NCBI GenBank assembly: GCA_950295325.1
Contig: OX485808.1
Span: 26,620,527 to 26,680,526, forward strand
Reading direction: 5' to 3'
Length of the DNA stretch: 60,000 bases
DNA from: Polytrichum commune
Lineage: Eukaryota; Streptophyta; Polytrichopsida; Polytrichales; Polytrichaceae
Shown here piece after piece: positions 32,650 to 44,207 of this stretch. The notes below the pieces were generated by a model that was given only the letters and a program-made list of their open reading frames with translations, was not told the origin of the DNA and did not search any database. Position numbers and translations under genes: made by a program. Each line of letters opens with the position of its first letter. Positions within the stretch are counted from its first letter, which is position 1.

Positions 32650-34985
32650 GAATGAAGGCTTTCAAGGATCGACGACTACTGGGAGGGTGTTGAAGTTGTG
32701 AACACCATCGCCATACCCATTTGTTATTCGATCTACCATGCAACGACGATTCTCAAGCACAACAACTACGCAGTCCTTCTAGTGGTATGTTTGAGGGTTT
32801 TTTTTTTTTTTTTTTTTTGTAATTTGAGTTCATTCTGGATGACGTTATATATATTTGCAAATAAGATTGTTGCCCAATATGAATAATGCATGCCCTTCCT
32901 GCAGGTAAGTACCGTGCGCTTTTACAGTTCTTGTTAGATGTTTTTGTTGTAGCTCAGATGCGACCTTATGTAAAGTATAGATTGTATAGAGATAGAATGG
33001 CAAATTCTAGTTCATGGATGTTTGCTCTCTGCCCATTTTTCTAGAGAATGAGGCAGATGAAGAGTTCCAATCAGTGCTATATTCCCCCTGGTGACAAAGT
33101 TACATTTCAATATAGACGATTTCCACAAAAGGGGAAGCCGTCATTTCGCAAACAGTTAATACTTCTGATTCCTCAATTTGTCTCCATCCATTTGAGCAGG
33201 TAATGGTCACCTCACAGACTGGAGGTGGCATTCCACATCTGCGGAAAGTTCTTGCAAATTTAACGGTACCTTTGTAGTTGTGCTTCTACAGCAATATGGA
33301 AGGTATTAAAAAAACAACCACCTTATAAATATCTCCTGTTAATTGGATTTTTGACAGCAGTTAACAGTGACAGAAATTTGGGAAACACCATTGGGCAGGG
33401 TGGTCCTCCCCTCAGGTACGCCAGGCCAGTGATCGGGGTGATTTTTGGGCATAACTGGTTGAGATCAGAGCATTTGCAAGTCCAACCGGTTACAAGTTCG
33501 GGTTACAGGTTTAGGTTACATTGGTGATGAGATTGAACCAATTCTTGGGAGTATCTTTCTCATAAGTGGTTTACAACCCTGTCCTGGAAACCAACAATAT
33601 TATTACTACGAGTCAAGTGTGGTCCCATGTCCCTTGGGAATAAGATGCAATAGAAGTAGAATCAGTTGCAAGCATTTGCTCACAAGATCTAAAAATTGCC
33701 TTTTTAGCATATACAACAGCAAAGACGACATCTTCTGGAGCTGCAAAGCATCCGGCACAGCCAAGCTTTCTCTGAGTATGGACATCTTCCTCTCATAGCT
33801 CTCTTGTATTTACATTCTTTTATTGTCCTCATTGCCATGCTGGTTACATGGGCACAGGTTTAGCCTTGACTTGGATATTTCAAAGATATATGTCATTGGG
33901 TGCAAATTTTGATCTGCTTCTTTGTTCTTGGTATGGCTATGTGTAGAGGAATAAGATGTATGGGCGGGCTATTTGGTTTTATTGGCCATGCCTTGGCTTA
34001 CTCTAATGATTATTTCATAACAGTGTCTCTTCATTGTAGCTTGAGTCACTGAGTTGAGAAGGGACAAAATTGAGAGTAGTAGTTTTAGAAGTATGATGAT
34101 AGCAGGTTTGTGATTGCACAAGAATTTTACTTTGGATAAAGTGTGCTGAATGCTTTCTGTGAGGATTTTTCCTTGTGTTGAGCATTTGCAATTTAAGGTT
34201 TACAACACTAGATTCTGCTCTGTCATGAGGGATGCTCTTAGAGTCTGATGCATGCTGTTCAGGGTGTGTTTCTACGTGTGTTCATGGTTGTCTCGAACCC
34301 AAGGCCTTCACCTGGATCCCATGAAACCTCTGAAACCCTAAACCCCAAACCCCTAAACCCTGCCCGTTTCGGGATTACATTTAGACTTTGACTAACCTGA
34401 AGATGAACCAAACACCATATTTCATGCCCATGGCATTGTTTGAGTCATTTATATTTTATTTTCCTATGTATGATTGATGCAATTCCATTTTTGAAAAGAA
34501 TGTTGAGGGTGAATCCTTAGCTGGAGTGCTGTTATATGATGTAGGTGAGAGCTGTGAGTGCTGAAGGCTCATCATTTTGCCACTCATTGAAACCAGCACG
34601 TTGGGAAGCCTGGTGCTGAAGCTGGAGGTATGAGCTCCTACGTCCCATTGCCTCATGTAACCTAGTACATTATGTGTTGTGCAATCATTTTGGTAATTTC
34701 CTCAGAAAAAAACATGACAGCCATCAGTGTGTCCCTTGTGAAGTTCAGTGGTGCATTGCAGAAACTGAGTAATGTGATTTCAGTTTTACAATTTGTTGAA
34801 AGATATGTGTCTCCTTTTGTGGCTATGAAGATAATGTTGTGAAGGTGGTATTTGTGAGGCAACAAAAGAGCTTCAGAGCCTATCTGGATGAGATTTCCAA
34901 GTCAAAGCTGGACCTTGACTCCAATAATGAAGTTGCTGTGAAGGCTTACTTTGATATTCAGGCCAAAATCAGGGGCACGTACGTT
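32650..34985 (+). pseudogene. Exon-like blocks of an unrecognised gene
   Basis: Several short stretches read like codons between plausible splice sites: about 32669-32789 (RIDDYWEGVEVVNTIAIPIC...), 33202-33267 (VMVTSQTGGGIPHLRKVLAN, donor ACG/GTACC), 33360-33414 (TVTEIWETPLGRVVLPS, donor CAG/GTACG), about 34568-34628 (LPLIETSTLGSLVLKLE, donor GAG/GTATG) and about 34844-34978 (RQQKSFRAYLDEISKSKLDL, then AYFDIQAKI). They share one strand and order but I could not chain all phases, and I do not recognise the protein. They may be a real gene with large introns, a decayed copy, or partly coincidence. Confidence 0.35.
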
Positions 34986-35597
34986 TTGGCTAGACCTTAA
35001 TCTTCATCTTGGCGAGACATTGAGTTAGCAGGGAATTGCTTCACTATTTTTTAAATTTATCATAGTTTTGCAGAGAGGGTTGATGAATACGATGTTTTTT
35101 TTTTCCTTCTCAAGTTACGGGTTGAATTAAACTATCTGGTACATCGGAGCGCAGAAAATGCAACAACCCTTTGATTTCATCAAGCATTCTAGGCTTGTGC
35201 ATTTGAGAATATTTTCAGTGAGACTTTAATAAAACAGAATAGATTCTGTATCATTAATTCACCATTGTCCACCTCAATTCTGTGAAGTTGCTTCTACAGC
35301 AATTGTAATTAGATCCTTCAACCTGATGTTATGGTTGAATTGTGTACCGCGGATGGATACATAGCAGGGCCACAGATTGATTCAAGGCCATGTGGAGACG
35401 GGCAAATTCAGTCTTTGTTTGAAATATATAGTGTTTAGTGTGACGTGTCGCATGTAACATGATGCATGTTACAATCTTCTTGCTGCATCTTTATTCTATT
35501 TCCTCTTTAATTGTGACATGACATAGTGCATTTGTGTGTAATCGCTTTGTGGCCTATGGTGGGCATGACCATTAACTTCTATTGCCGTTTACAGAAT

Positions 35598-36515
35598 ATG
35601 GACCGCTGGCCACGAGCGCCCGCACCCAAAGAGGATGAGGTGACATACTACGTCAACAGGGACTCCGCCGGGTGGGTGGAACAACACGTGAGGAGGCGTG
35701 TGTATATCGAGTTGAAGCTGGATTGCACCCGCAACCGCACACGGGATGCCGGAAAGGCCAGGGATGATTGGTTGTGTTTGTACTGCAGAGGAACTTTTCC
35801 TAGCAAATTACGGCTCACCGATCACCGCGTCGCAAGTTGCGCATGTGGACCCGTTGATTCAAACGGATCAAGGTTGGAGCTCCCTGTCTACCCTACTTTA
35901 AAGACCGCGAAACAAGGTAAGGATCTGAAGGTTACTTTGCAACGTGCTAATGGTAAAGTGTGGGACAACCTCCACGATAATGACGTCTGGTTGGATCTCA
36001 ACCCTAAACTGAGAGATGCCATTTATCTGCCCCACGGAGTGAGAGTGCACGAGCGCCGGTTTATGGAGTCCACCCTCGAGACCTTGAAGGCTTGCCCAGC
36101 CACACCAACAGAATCTCGGCCGCACCCTAATCCAAGGACGTCACTCCCTCGTAGGCCTAATACCGCCGCGCCCGCGCCACCAACCTTTGTCGACCTACAA
36201 GACGACGACAACGATGATGACGATCATGTAGCAGCCCCTTCCCGAACCAACAAGCGTACTCATGCCGAGATGGTGGAGGAGCACCAAGTTTTCATGAGAA
36301 ACCACAAGAAACAACACCCTGAACACGGGCGGCAAAATGTTGGTGGAGATCGGACCGCTCCAAACTCGGCACGAGCTGCTCATCCTCCGAATGTTCGCCG
36401 CGATGGACCTCCTCCCCACCCTATTTCCGTGACGCCAATTGCAACTCGTACTCCTTCGCTAGATCCCGGGTACGCAACTCCCGTATTATATGGTCCTGAT
36501 TATAATCACTCATAA
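35598..36515 (+). CDS. Unknown protein with a single CCHC-type zinc finger
   Basis: Open frame of 305 residues from ATG 35598; in-frame ATGs at 35556 and 35565 also exist, but a strong acceptor (gtttacag) at 35594 argues for an upstream 5' exon. One finger fits C-x2-C-x12-H-x4-C (Cys60, Cys63, His76, Cys81) within CLYCRGTFPSKLRLTDHRV. Then come a conserved-looking block (WDNLHDNDVWLDLNPKLRD), a proline-rich linker, an acidic run (DLQDDDNDDDD), a basic KKRTHAEMVEEH segment that could be a nuclear signal, and a proline-rich tail. GC-rich and codon-like, unlike the flanks. I do not recognise a named family. It sits 0.5 kb upstream of another unknown gene on the same strand; both may belong to one repeated unit or element. 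Confidence 0.65.
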   Translation: MDRWPRAPAPKEDEVTYYVNRDSAGWVEQHVRRRVYIELKLDCTRNRTRDAGKARDDWLCLYCRGTFPSKLRLTDHRVASCACGPVDSNGSRLELPVYPTLKTAKQGKDLKVTLQRANGKVWDNLHDNDVWLDLNPKLRDAIYLPHGVRVHERRFMESTLETLKACPATPTESRPHPNPRTSLPRRPNTAAPAPPTFVDLQDDDNDDDDHVAAPSRTNKRTHAEMVEEHQVFMRNHKKQHPEHGRQNVGGDRTAPNSARAAHPPNVRRDGPPPHPISVTPIATRTPSLDPGYATPVLYGPDYNHS

Positions 36516-36777
36516 TGCGTTTTAGTCCAATATTGAGTGATACAATTTGTTTTAATGTAGGAAACCCTTGTAGCCCTTCTAACAAGGAATCCAAAAATGT
36601 AATTATATATAGGAAATGAATATATTTTGAAGCGTATAATTCCATTAAAAACCGAATTATATGATTTTTTAAATACAAGTACCATAGGTCAAACTACCCA
36701 ACTTTTTGGATTTTTTAATAAAATTTTAATATTGTGAATGAATTATAATTTTAATGGGAGGCTTAATAAATATGCAA

Positions 36778-36915
36778 CCCAACTTTTTTTTCATCTCAAT
36801 TATTTAATTTGGTCTTCACCCAACTTTTTTTTCATCTCATTTTATTTAATTTGGTCTTTACCCAATTTTTTTTTCATCTCATTTTATTTAATTTGGTCTT
36901 CATCCAACTTTTTGA
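36778..36915 (+). repeat. ~41-bp AT-rich minisatellite, about 3.5 units
   Basis: Units beginning ccaac/ccaat plus a T-run, followed by catctca, tttaatttggtctt, start near 36778, 36819, 36861 and 36902. The hydrophobic frame across it (36738-36929) is an artefact of the repeat. Confidence 0.85.
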
Positions 36916-37007
36916 TCATTTTAATTTGATATAATTTGATATAATTTTTACAAAAGCCGTCCTCTAAGCCGTTTTAAGTACGATGCCCCCTGCGTATAAT
37001 ATGGGAG

Positions 37008-38570
37008 TTGCGTACCCGGGCGCCAGATAGTGATGTCTTTTTGCCTGCTCGCTCTCCTTCAGTAATTGTGCCACCGGATGCACCTCCACCGTCCGCTACC
37101 CCATCAGACGATATGGTTTTGAGGCTTCGAAATAGTCGTCATGTTTTCCACATGCGAGCCGCAAACGTAGCGTGTTGTAACGTGAAGATGGACAATCTGA
37201 AACCAGCATTGAGGCCATCAATACAACACCCGAGATTATTTCATTTGATGGCATGTGGTTTGCTGACCTTTGATCTGGAATGTGGTGATTTTCAAGGCTT
37301 TGAAGAAGATGTGCAGAAATGGAACAATGATATTGCATTCACGAACAGGATATTTGCGGCCTATGGCATATTTCATTCTCTTTCGCATCAGGTACTTGCT
37401 AATGTCCCTGTAACATGTGTTTAGGGAAGTTAATGTCCTTGTAACATGCCCATGTTGATGTAGGCCAAACCAGAAGTAACAGTGGCAATCACGCAGACGG
37501 TCGCGGATATTGTTAGCAAGATTCATGACGCCCCCACTGTGGCCACAGATATTATTGCTCTAGTCGGTTACGTCCATGACATATTTTTGAGGCGGGAGGT
37601 GGTGAAACAATGGAAGCAATGGGAGGACGACCGTCAAAAAAAGATTGGCAAAGCCATTGTCAGGGCCATGAAGCAGTGGGATAACGATAATTACCCGCGC
37701 ATGTTGCGAGCTACTTGGAGTTGGCATCCTTTTTATCCCTCCTTCGTGGCCAATCCTATCTGCGCCTCCTTCAGACCTGCATACCCTTTATCACATTCAA
37801 TTGCGGAGGGTTGGGAGCAGTTCAAGACATGGCATTCTACGACAAGGACATGTGGCTGAAAGCTTGGGTGATTCACGATAATCCCTATGAACATTCCGCC
37901 CCCTTTGCATGTTACGAACGGTGGCTACAATATCGAGAGGACATGAACATCGGATATATCCTTGTCAACCCAGGTAATTTATAACATGGTATTTTGATAT
38001 TTACATATCTTTCTGATGTTACGAACGCCACGTTGTTGATGGCCATACTTGTTTGCAGGCATTATGGACCCACCGCAGAAACCGGCTGAGTATTTGTACG
38101 AGCTTCAAGCCCTTGCAGATAATGTTGTCAGAGAACATTGTGCGACATCGGAAGTCCATTCGCCAACACCCAATCAGCACGAAGCGGATGTGCTTCACTG
38201 TGAGGTGGAGGCCACCAATACTACCAATGTCGGCAACACAAAAAATTTGAGCAATGTAGATGTTCTTGCGGATGTGCAGCCCCCGGTGGAACCACACTCC
38301 AATAAACATGCTGAAGACGCGGTCTCCACGCATGGAGACGTGCATGTTGAACCCCAATGTCACAATCTCATGACCCAAGTTGATTTAGACTGGGAAGATT
38401 CGGTGTCTCCTACACCTAGTTCTTCACTCAATGCAGCCCAAAATTTCGCCAAGGACCTTGACGTGGTTGGCAAATCCCAAACTGCCGAGGCGCCCGTGGT
38501 CATGGCCGTCGACACATTTGTTGAGGTATCCCAAATTGCAGAGGAGGCCGTCATGGATGCCACTCACTAG
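37008..38570 (+). pseudogene. Unknown gene, three exons, interrupted by a frameshift
   Basis: Exon 1 (open from 37008, first in-frame ATG 37113) ends 37391; exon 2 is 37464-37973; exon 3 is 38059-38570. All three have GT and AG borders. Exon 2 reads well to about 37710 (VVKQWKQWEDDRQKKIGKAI...), then the coding signal moves to another frame (LELASFLSLLRGQ..., MAFYDKDMWLKAWVIHDNPY), which alone matches the phase of the exon 3 junction (GIMDPPQKPAEYLYELQALA). So one indel lies near 37700-37715. A second may lie near 37025, where an upstream ATG frame (36983) stops after 15 codons just as the exon 1 frame becomes convincing. The C-terminal third is polar and low-complexity. No family recognised. 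It is either a fresh pseudogene or an assembly error. Confidence 0.55.
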
Positions 38571-39439
38571 ACAACCGCCTAAGTTACAAGTCCGGAACTG
38601 CTAGGTTACAAATTGGATGCATGTTACATAGGAAGGAAAACATTTGAAGGTAGCTAAGAAGTTGTTTTTATGACTTCTACGTATACCGAAGGATGATCTT
38701 TGACATGTAACGTGTATAATAAGTGTAATATGGGACTTCAGTGCATTTGCTTGTGAAATTACCGTGGCCCTAAATGGTTGGTTTGGAAATTGATTTTTAA
38801 TTGCAATTGTTTGAATCAATGCAGATTTCGACAGAATCGTTTAGGTGCATGGAAAATTTCAATTCCTGTAAAAAAATGAATTAGCGCCATGTAATCAGCG
38901 ATTCAAGGTAACTTGTCATTACACACACTATACCAAAACAAATACCCATAATTGGGAAAATGAAGCGTTTTTTTGTTGCATTCTTTGCACCCTAGCAGCA
39001 AAGAGTCCCTAAAATCACTAAGGTGCCCAACTTGGCCTATACACCCTAATGGATCGCTGGTATGGTGGTACGTGCAGTGGTTGTACGCTATGTTACTGTT
39101 TATAACATGCACAAGTCATATAAATCTAGTCACGTTTATTTTTGAAATGTGTAACATGACAACATGCACAGTAGAATTCAGATAAATGAAAGCTTTGTAA
39201 GACACAAAATTGACATTCATTAGATAATATATCTGAGAATACCTCAAATGATACCCTTGACAAAGAGAGGTCAAGGGCACCTTTCATAAAGTTTGAAGAA
39301 ACCTTTATATTTGAAATTCGCCTTTCCTCAGAGACCCGCGACACATTATTCCCAACACCATAACTGAGAATAGCAGCATGTGTCCTTATTACAAGCCTAC
39401 TGATGATCAGGAAGTCTGCATAATCAAAACTGACCCCTC
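38571..39439. other. Spacer between convergent genes
   Basis: 3' flank of the preceding gene and of the RPS15A copy. Overlapping short frames without motifs; nothing else seen. Confidence 0.45.
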
Positions 39440-40127
39440 TCAATAGAAGAAACCTAAGACCATGCCTCCGACGTGCCTCCTCTTGGCCTCGTCATGGTCC
39501 ATGATGCCGGCTGTAGTGGTCAAGACAATGTATCCAAACTGCAGTACATACAAAACACCAATCGCTTAGTCTCCAACATGCCAACAATGCAAAAGCTGCA
39601 ATCCACTATCTCGCCCATGTTGTCTTTTACAATCCTCTCCTAGCAAAGCATTTGTATAATCTAGTTCTTCATGAAATTGATTTCCTAGAACCATCAAACA
39701 AAGACCAGCAAGTGATTTTTTGACAGGTTTATCATGGCTACAATGTGATTGTTGAATACTGAAGTTGGTAGTGAACCTGTCATACGCATCGTCCAATGTG
39801 CCTCAAAACACATGCTCTTCACATTGACATATCCTCACCCGAATGCCTGGATACACATTTTTCGTGAAGTAGACACACTAAACCCCTATACCTCAATTCT
39901 TGGCTTTGAGATATTTTACATACATGATACAAACCGTAAACATGGCTGTCATAACAAGTGTCACACACCTGACGTGAGGGAAGAAGTCGTGCAGTCCACG
40001 CTTCCAACTCACTTACGCCGATATTGTAACGAGGGCTGATCACGCCACAATTGTTCAATCTGTCGTTCAACTGTACGACAATCTTGCCGGCCATGTGGTC
40101 ATCGACCAACTCGAATTCTCCAATGTA
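39440..40127 (-). pseudogene. RPS15A: Ribosomal protein S15A copy lacking its first exon(s)
   Basis: Two exons read uS8-family protein: 40127-39969 ([20 protein letters not shown]..., ending LLPSRQ) and 39538-39440 ([20 protein letters not shown]..., ending GGMVLGFFY and stop). They are joined by a 430-bp GT-AG intron in phase 0. Together they are 85 residues, matching residues 46-130 of the normal 130-residue 40S subunit protein that lies in the small-subunit body. The first 45 residues, normally beginning MVRISVLND, were not found upstream as far as the repeat at 40334. Substitutions such as HMAG for HRAG and NNCG for NKCG are seen. The intact 3' half with intron argues for a genomic (not processed) truncated copy. 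Confidence 0.75.
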
Positions 40128-40333
40128 ACATGTTGCACACAATATTGTTCCCCTTGAGTGTTGAGGAAATTTACATCGATCGTAATTCGCTTATTTCAGA
40201 TTCAAAGCAGAAGACCAAACGAGTTGCATTGACCACTGTCTGCAAGCATTGACAGGATGTCTTGAACAAAGTCCTTCATCTCATGATAGCAAAGGTGCGT
40301 CCACTTTTCTCGAAGTACAAAAGAAAATCTGCA

Positions 40334-40660
40334 CTGACAAGAATGCGCCTCACGCTTGAGGGCGCACTGAAATGCGCCTTCCGTAACTTGCGCCTAGAGT
40401 TGCTCACACCTGCATCAATGGTGATTACAATGAACAACTGATTCAAAAGAGGACATACAGACACATGTGAACCGAAAACACCTAAAAAATTAGGCAACAC
40501 TGACAAGAATGCGCCTCACGCTTGAGGGCGCACTGAAATGCGCCTTCTATAACTTGCGCCTAGAGCTGCTCATACCTGCATCAATGATGATTACAATGAA
40601 CAACTGATTGCAAAGAGGACATACATACACATCCGAACCGAAAACACCTAAAAAATTAGG
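40334..40660 (+). repeat. 166-bp tandem duplication
   Basis: Units 40334-40499 and 40500-40660 begin ctgacaagaatgcgcctcac and end cctaaaaaattagg, about 93% alike by eye. Each contains a nested inverted motif, gcgcctcacgcttgagggcgc. It lies where the 5' part of the RPS15A copy would be expected. Confidence 0.9.
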
Positions 40661-40850
40661 AAGAGTCAGGGACATGCTCTGGAACACCCACATCCGACTT
40701 TCAAAACCCTAAAGAGGAGCTAACCAAACTTCAACCCTACTTAACAAAAGAATTCTTGGACAGCGGCTTATGGCACAACAACTGCCAATGACATTGGTAG
40801 AAAGGCGTTGAAATTTTTGATGGGATCTCTAATGAAAGAACAAGCCACAG

Positions 40851-40998
40851 CACGGGTAGATCACTTAGTGCATTTTAAAAACGACGTGCGGCATAATATA
40901 GAGAGGATTAAAATCATTTGAAATAAAAATTATAAAGGAATTCCAAATAATGAAGGGGCCATTAAATGTAGACAATCCCATTATAAGTAAGTTAGATG
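40851..40998 (+). mobile_element. 148-bp terminal fragment of the orphan transposon
   Basis: It begins CACGGGTAGATCACTTAGTG and matches the reverse complement of the right end of the 1500-bp copy (29570 down to about 29423) at roughly 90% identity by eye, including gcattttaaaaacgacgtgc and ggattaaaatcattt. The internal gene and other end are missing, and an LTR-like sequence follows at once, so one insertion cut the other. Confidence 0.8.
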
Positions 40999-41000
40999 GA

Positions 41001-41250
41001 CATAGAACGTGCATAAGGTTGCTCGTAGTCATAAGATTGTGATTGAAAGGATAAGGTTTGAATAAACCCATATTGTTTGTGGGAAGTGGGAGTTGAGATA
41101 TCCCATAGCCACGTATGAACCAAACAAGAGAAATGCAATAAAAGGCAAGGCGAGGAGTGAGGATGAATATCTCACTCCAAGCATTGCTCATATGCCTTTG
41201 TATATATGTATTTGCTTTTGCAATATGATCTTTAGTTCTATTGTACTTCA
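41001..41250 (+). repeat. LTR-like sequence in plus orientation (5' end lost)
   Basis: It matches the reverse complement of 46421-46687: ataaacccatat(t/g)(g)tttgtgggaagtg, atgcaataaa(a/g)ggcaaggc, atctcactcca, gtatttgctt, ctagttctatt...cttca. It lies in opposite orientation to the LTR at 46421, so the two form an inverted pair around the Copia remnant. Confidence 0.7.
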
Positions 41251-41879
41251 ATATCGGCATTGAAGTATTTCAGGAGCCATGATGACTATTTCCAAAGCTC
41301 CATTTATGAAAAATAGTTACATAGGGTGTTCATATGTAGAAGACTCGTCATTGTTTGCTTAGATCTCACTGTTATTTTCCTTTGGAAAAAAGAAGATATG
41401 AGTTTGTACTCCCAGTTCTTGAATAAAGCTCGAGAACAATTTACTAAATTTTGGTCAACTTACACCTTAGTTTTGTTCATATGTGAGCTGAAATGTTATC
41501 AAATTTCACTATTCCCATCCAATTTCTACAAATCAGTGTCACCTATTGAATTCTCATTTTGAGTATGAAAGAGAACGTGGGGTCAACATCTTATTTGACC
41601 ACCAAAGAACGCATGTTAAAGTTCAATTTTGGAGTTACATTCATCACCAAGCTTGTTCTACGCCTCCACAGATATAAATCAAGCTAGTATAGTTGCACTC
41701 CAATAGAAGATTGTAGGTAGGTTTCAATGGCGTGTTCCTCACCATATTGAGGCAAAATATGGTTTTTCCTCCGTTCTCCAAGCTGTCATCACTCCCTCAT
41801 GGGATTGCCACTCCTCGCCCAATCCTTCAACAATAACGTCGTCGTTTGCAAATCTTATCGTGGCTCTTAAATTGTAACT

Positions 41880-42371
41880 TCAATACCTCCCAGTTGCTTG
41901 TTGTCATTTATGAATTGTCTGCCGCCATCTAACACAAGCAATTTGGAAGATGCATCCACCACCACCATCATAGAGCCTTCATTTCTCCCACTTGGACGCA
42001 TCTCCAAATCATTTCTTTTGCTCCCACTATCTTACATAAACATAATATCTCTATTTTTTATGATTTTTTTTGTTTCCAAACACAACAGCTTATATGCCTT
42101 CATACCTTCTAATATCCAAGAAACATGCATTTGATTCTTTTTGCATCAAGTTTGCCCCTCTTCTTGTTCAGAACCATTACATAAGCAATGCTTCCAAAAA
42201 CACGCATGTATGCAACGCAAGGCTTCCTCTCACTTCAAGTTTATTTAATATAACAGAGTACAAGGCCTTAATCAAACATTGATTTAGTGTATAAACCGCA
42301 TTTGCCATGGCTTCTACCCAAAATGATTTCTCAAATGCTTTGCCATTGCAATAAAGGTTCAATTCGCACAC
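41880..42371 (-). pseudogene. Copia integrase C-terminal region
   Basis: NGKAFEKSFWVEAMANAVYT followed by LNQC (42371-42177) is the typical Copia integrase stretch (A-K-x-F-W-x-E-A...YxxNR). In another frame around 42130-42040, FLGYQEGMKAYKLLC...KKIIKNRDIMF matches the F-x-G-Y...KGYR...SRDVxF motif that precedes the reverse transcriptase. Frameshifts separate the two. Confidence 0.7.
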
Positions 42372-42399
42372 TGGCTCTCAAATACGCCCTAGAATTATT

Positions 42400-43430
42400 A
42401 ATCTCTCATATAAGATCTTCTTCACCTCAAATGAGTCCACATCCTCTCCAAAGTGCCCAAAGACACTCTAATCACTCAAGTCAGATATCTCACACCTCTA
42501 ATTATTTCTCTTGCTCTCAAATGTGTGTTAGGACTTTTAATCATTCAAGTTAGATTTTGTTTCACTCAAACGAATGCATTCCTTTCAAATATGCCATTTG
42601 CGCTCTCTAATCATTCAAATAAGATGTTTTTGATCTCAAATCAATGCACTCATACAAGCCTTTCCACACTCAAGGCACTCAAACAACATTTCATTTAACT
42701 CAAAATACCTTGAATGGTTTCAAACAAGTGTTTCAACACTCAATGCTCACAAATTTGTTTTTAAACATTCAAAACGCTCAAGTCATATATTTTTTAACCG
42801 TAAACACCTCCAAAACTCTCAAAAAGGCCCTTAAACATTCAAAACGCCCAAGTCAAATGCTTTTGAACTCTAAACACCTCCAAGCCTCTCAACTACACTC
42901 TTAAACACTCAAATCATATGCTTTTGAACTCTAAACATCTCCAAACCTATCAAACAAGCTTCTCCACATTCAAAACATTCAAGTCAAATGCTTTTGAACT
43001 TTAAACATCTCCGAACCTATCAAACAATATTTTCCACACTCAAAACACTCAAGTCATATGTTTTTTTGAACTCTAAACACCTCCAAACCTATCAAATAAG
43101 CTTCTCCACAATGAAAACACTCAAGTCATATCCTTTTGAAATCTAAACACCTCCAAACCTATCAAATAAGTTACTCCATACTCAAAACACTCAAGTCATA
43201 TGTTTTTTTGAACTCTAAACACCTCCAAACCTATCAAATAAGCTTCTCCACAATGAAAACACTCAAGTCATATCCTTTTGAAATCTAAACACCTCCAAAC
43301 CTATCAAATAAGTTACTCCATACTCAAAATACTCAATTTGGATCATTTTGAAGTCTAAATACCTTCAAACCTCTCAAAGAAGTTTGTCAACACTTAAAAC
43401 ATCTCCAAGTCGTTGCCAACACTCATAATA
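42400..43430. repeat. CTCAA-rich degenerate array with a 142-bp higher-order repeat
   Basis: The quasi-unit (c)actcaagtcatatgcttttgaactctaaacacctccaaacctatcaaa, about 68-71 bp, recurs roughly eight times between 42800 and 43400. At 43101-43330 two units form a 142-bp dimer repeated almost exactly (cttctccacaatg at 43101 and 43243). The western part has a shorter ctcaaatga(a/g)tgca-type period. It sits inside the Copia integrase region. Confidence 0.8.
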
Positions 43431-43739
43431 TCCTCTATGAACACAACATCTTTATTTTGATAATATTTTGGGTTTGTATGAATATAAGCCTACATGTTTG
43501 GTGCCTTCATAATAATCTAGGAAAATTTATTTCATACCCTTTGCATCAAGTTTAGCCTTCTCTTCATGTGGCACCATCGCATAAGTATTAAATTTGAACA
43601 CACGTATATGTATATAATCTAATACCTCCTCCTACTCCACGATTTTTCGAGCGTAATCAAGAATTAAGCTCTCGTTGGACATCAATTACGCGTTTTAACC
43701 ACATTCACCACTATTTCCATCCAAAATGATTGGTACAAC

Positions 43740-44200
43740 TTTTTGACCATGGAGCATGCTTCTCGCCCTCTCCACAATGGTGCAATTCGCATGCTCTGCC
43801 ACTCCGTTTTGTTCAGGCCTAGACGGGTGAATGTTTGCTTCTTTTTCAAAAAAATGATCTTCTTTCAAATGAACTCCTTACCATGTCCGACCGAAAACAC
43901 CTTGATCTTATACTCTGATTATGTTTCCACAAGGACTTTGCATTTTATCAACTTTTCTAAGCACTCCATTTTTGTCTTCAACATTTACACCCATACCTTC
44001 CTCGGAAAATCATCAATAAAGATAATGAAATACATTACACTGCCCATAGATGTGGACCTCATAAGGCTACTCATGCCTGAATGTACAATCTCCAAAGGCT
44101 TACTCATTCATCTCTCCCATTGTTGCATAATATTGCCCTATATTGTTTATTTTCAATGTACTCTTCACAAACCATCAAAGATGTGGATCCGGGAATTTTG
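43740..44200 (-). pseudogene. Copia integrase core, degenerate
   Basis: Minus-strand reading gives KPLEIVHSG, then VMYFIIFIDDFPRKVWV and later a KVFSVGHGKEF-like stretch, corresponding to the first and second catalytic Asp regions of Copia integrase (FIDDFSRKTWV; D-x-G-x-EF). Stops and frameshifts are frequent, and the second Asp region appears altered (GHGKEF). Confidence 0.65.
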
Positions 44201-44207
44201 CCAAGGC

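Noticed and set aside
34322-34360. Interstitial telomere (CCCTAAA repeats)
   Set aside because: Only three or four degenerate units (also near 30137, 56580 and 58670); too short and imperfect to call.
36738-36929. Hydrophobic repeat frame resembling a membrane protein
   Set aside because: It is a translation of the 41-bp T-rich minisatellite; no start context or conservation.
42287-42904. Open plus-strand frames across the CTCAA array
   Set aside because: They arise from a repeat with few stop-forming triplets; the real coding trace here is Copia on the minus strand.
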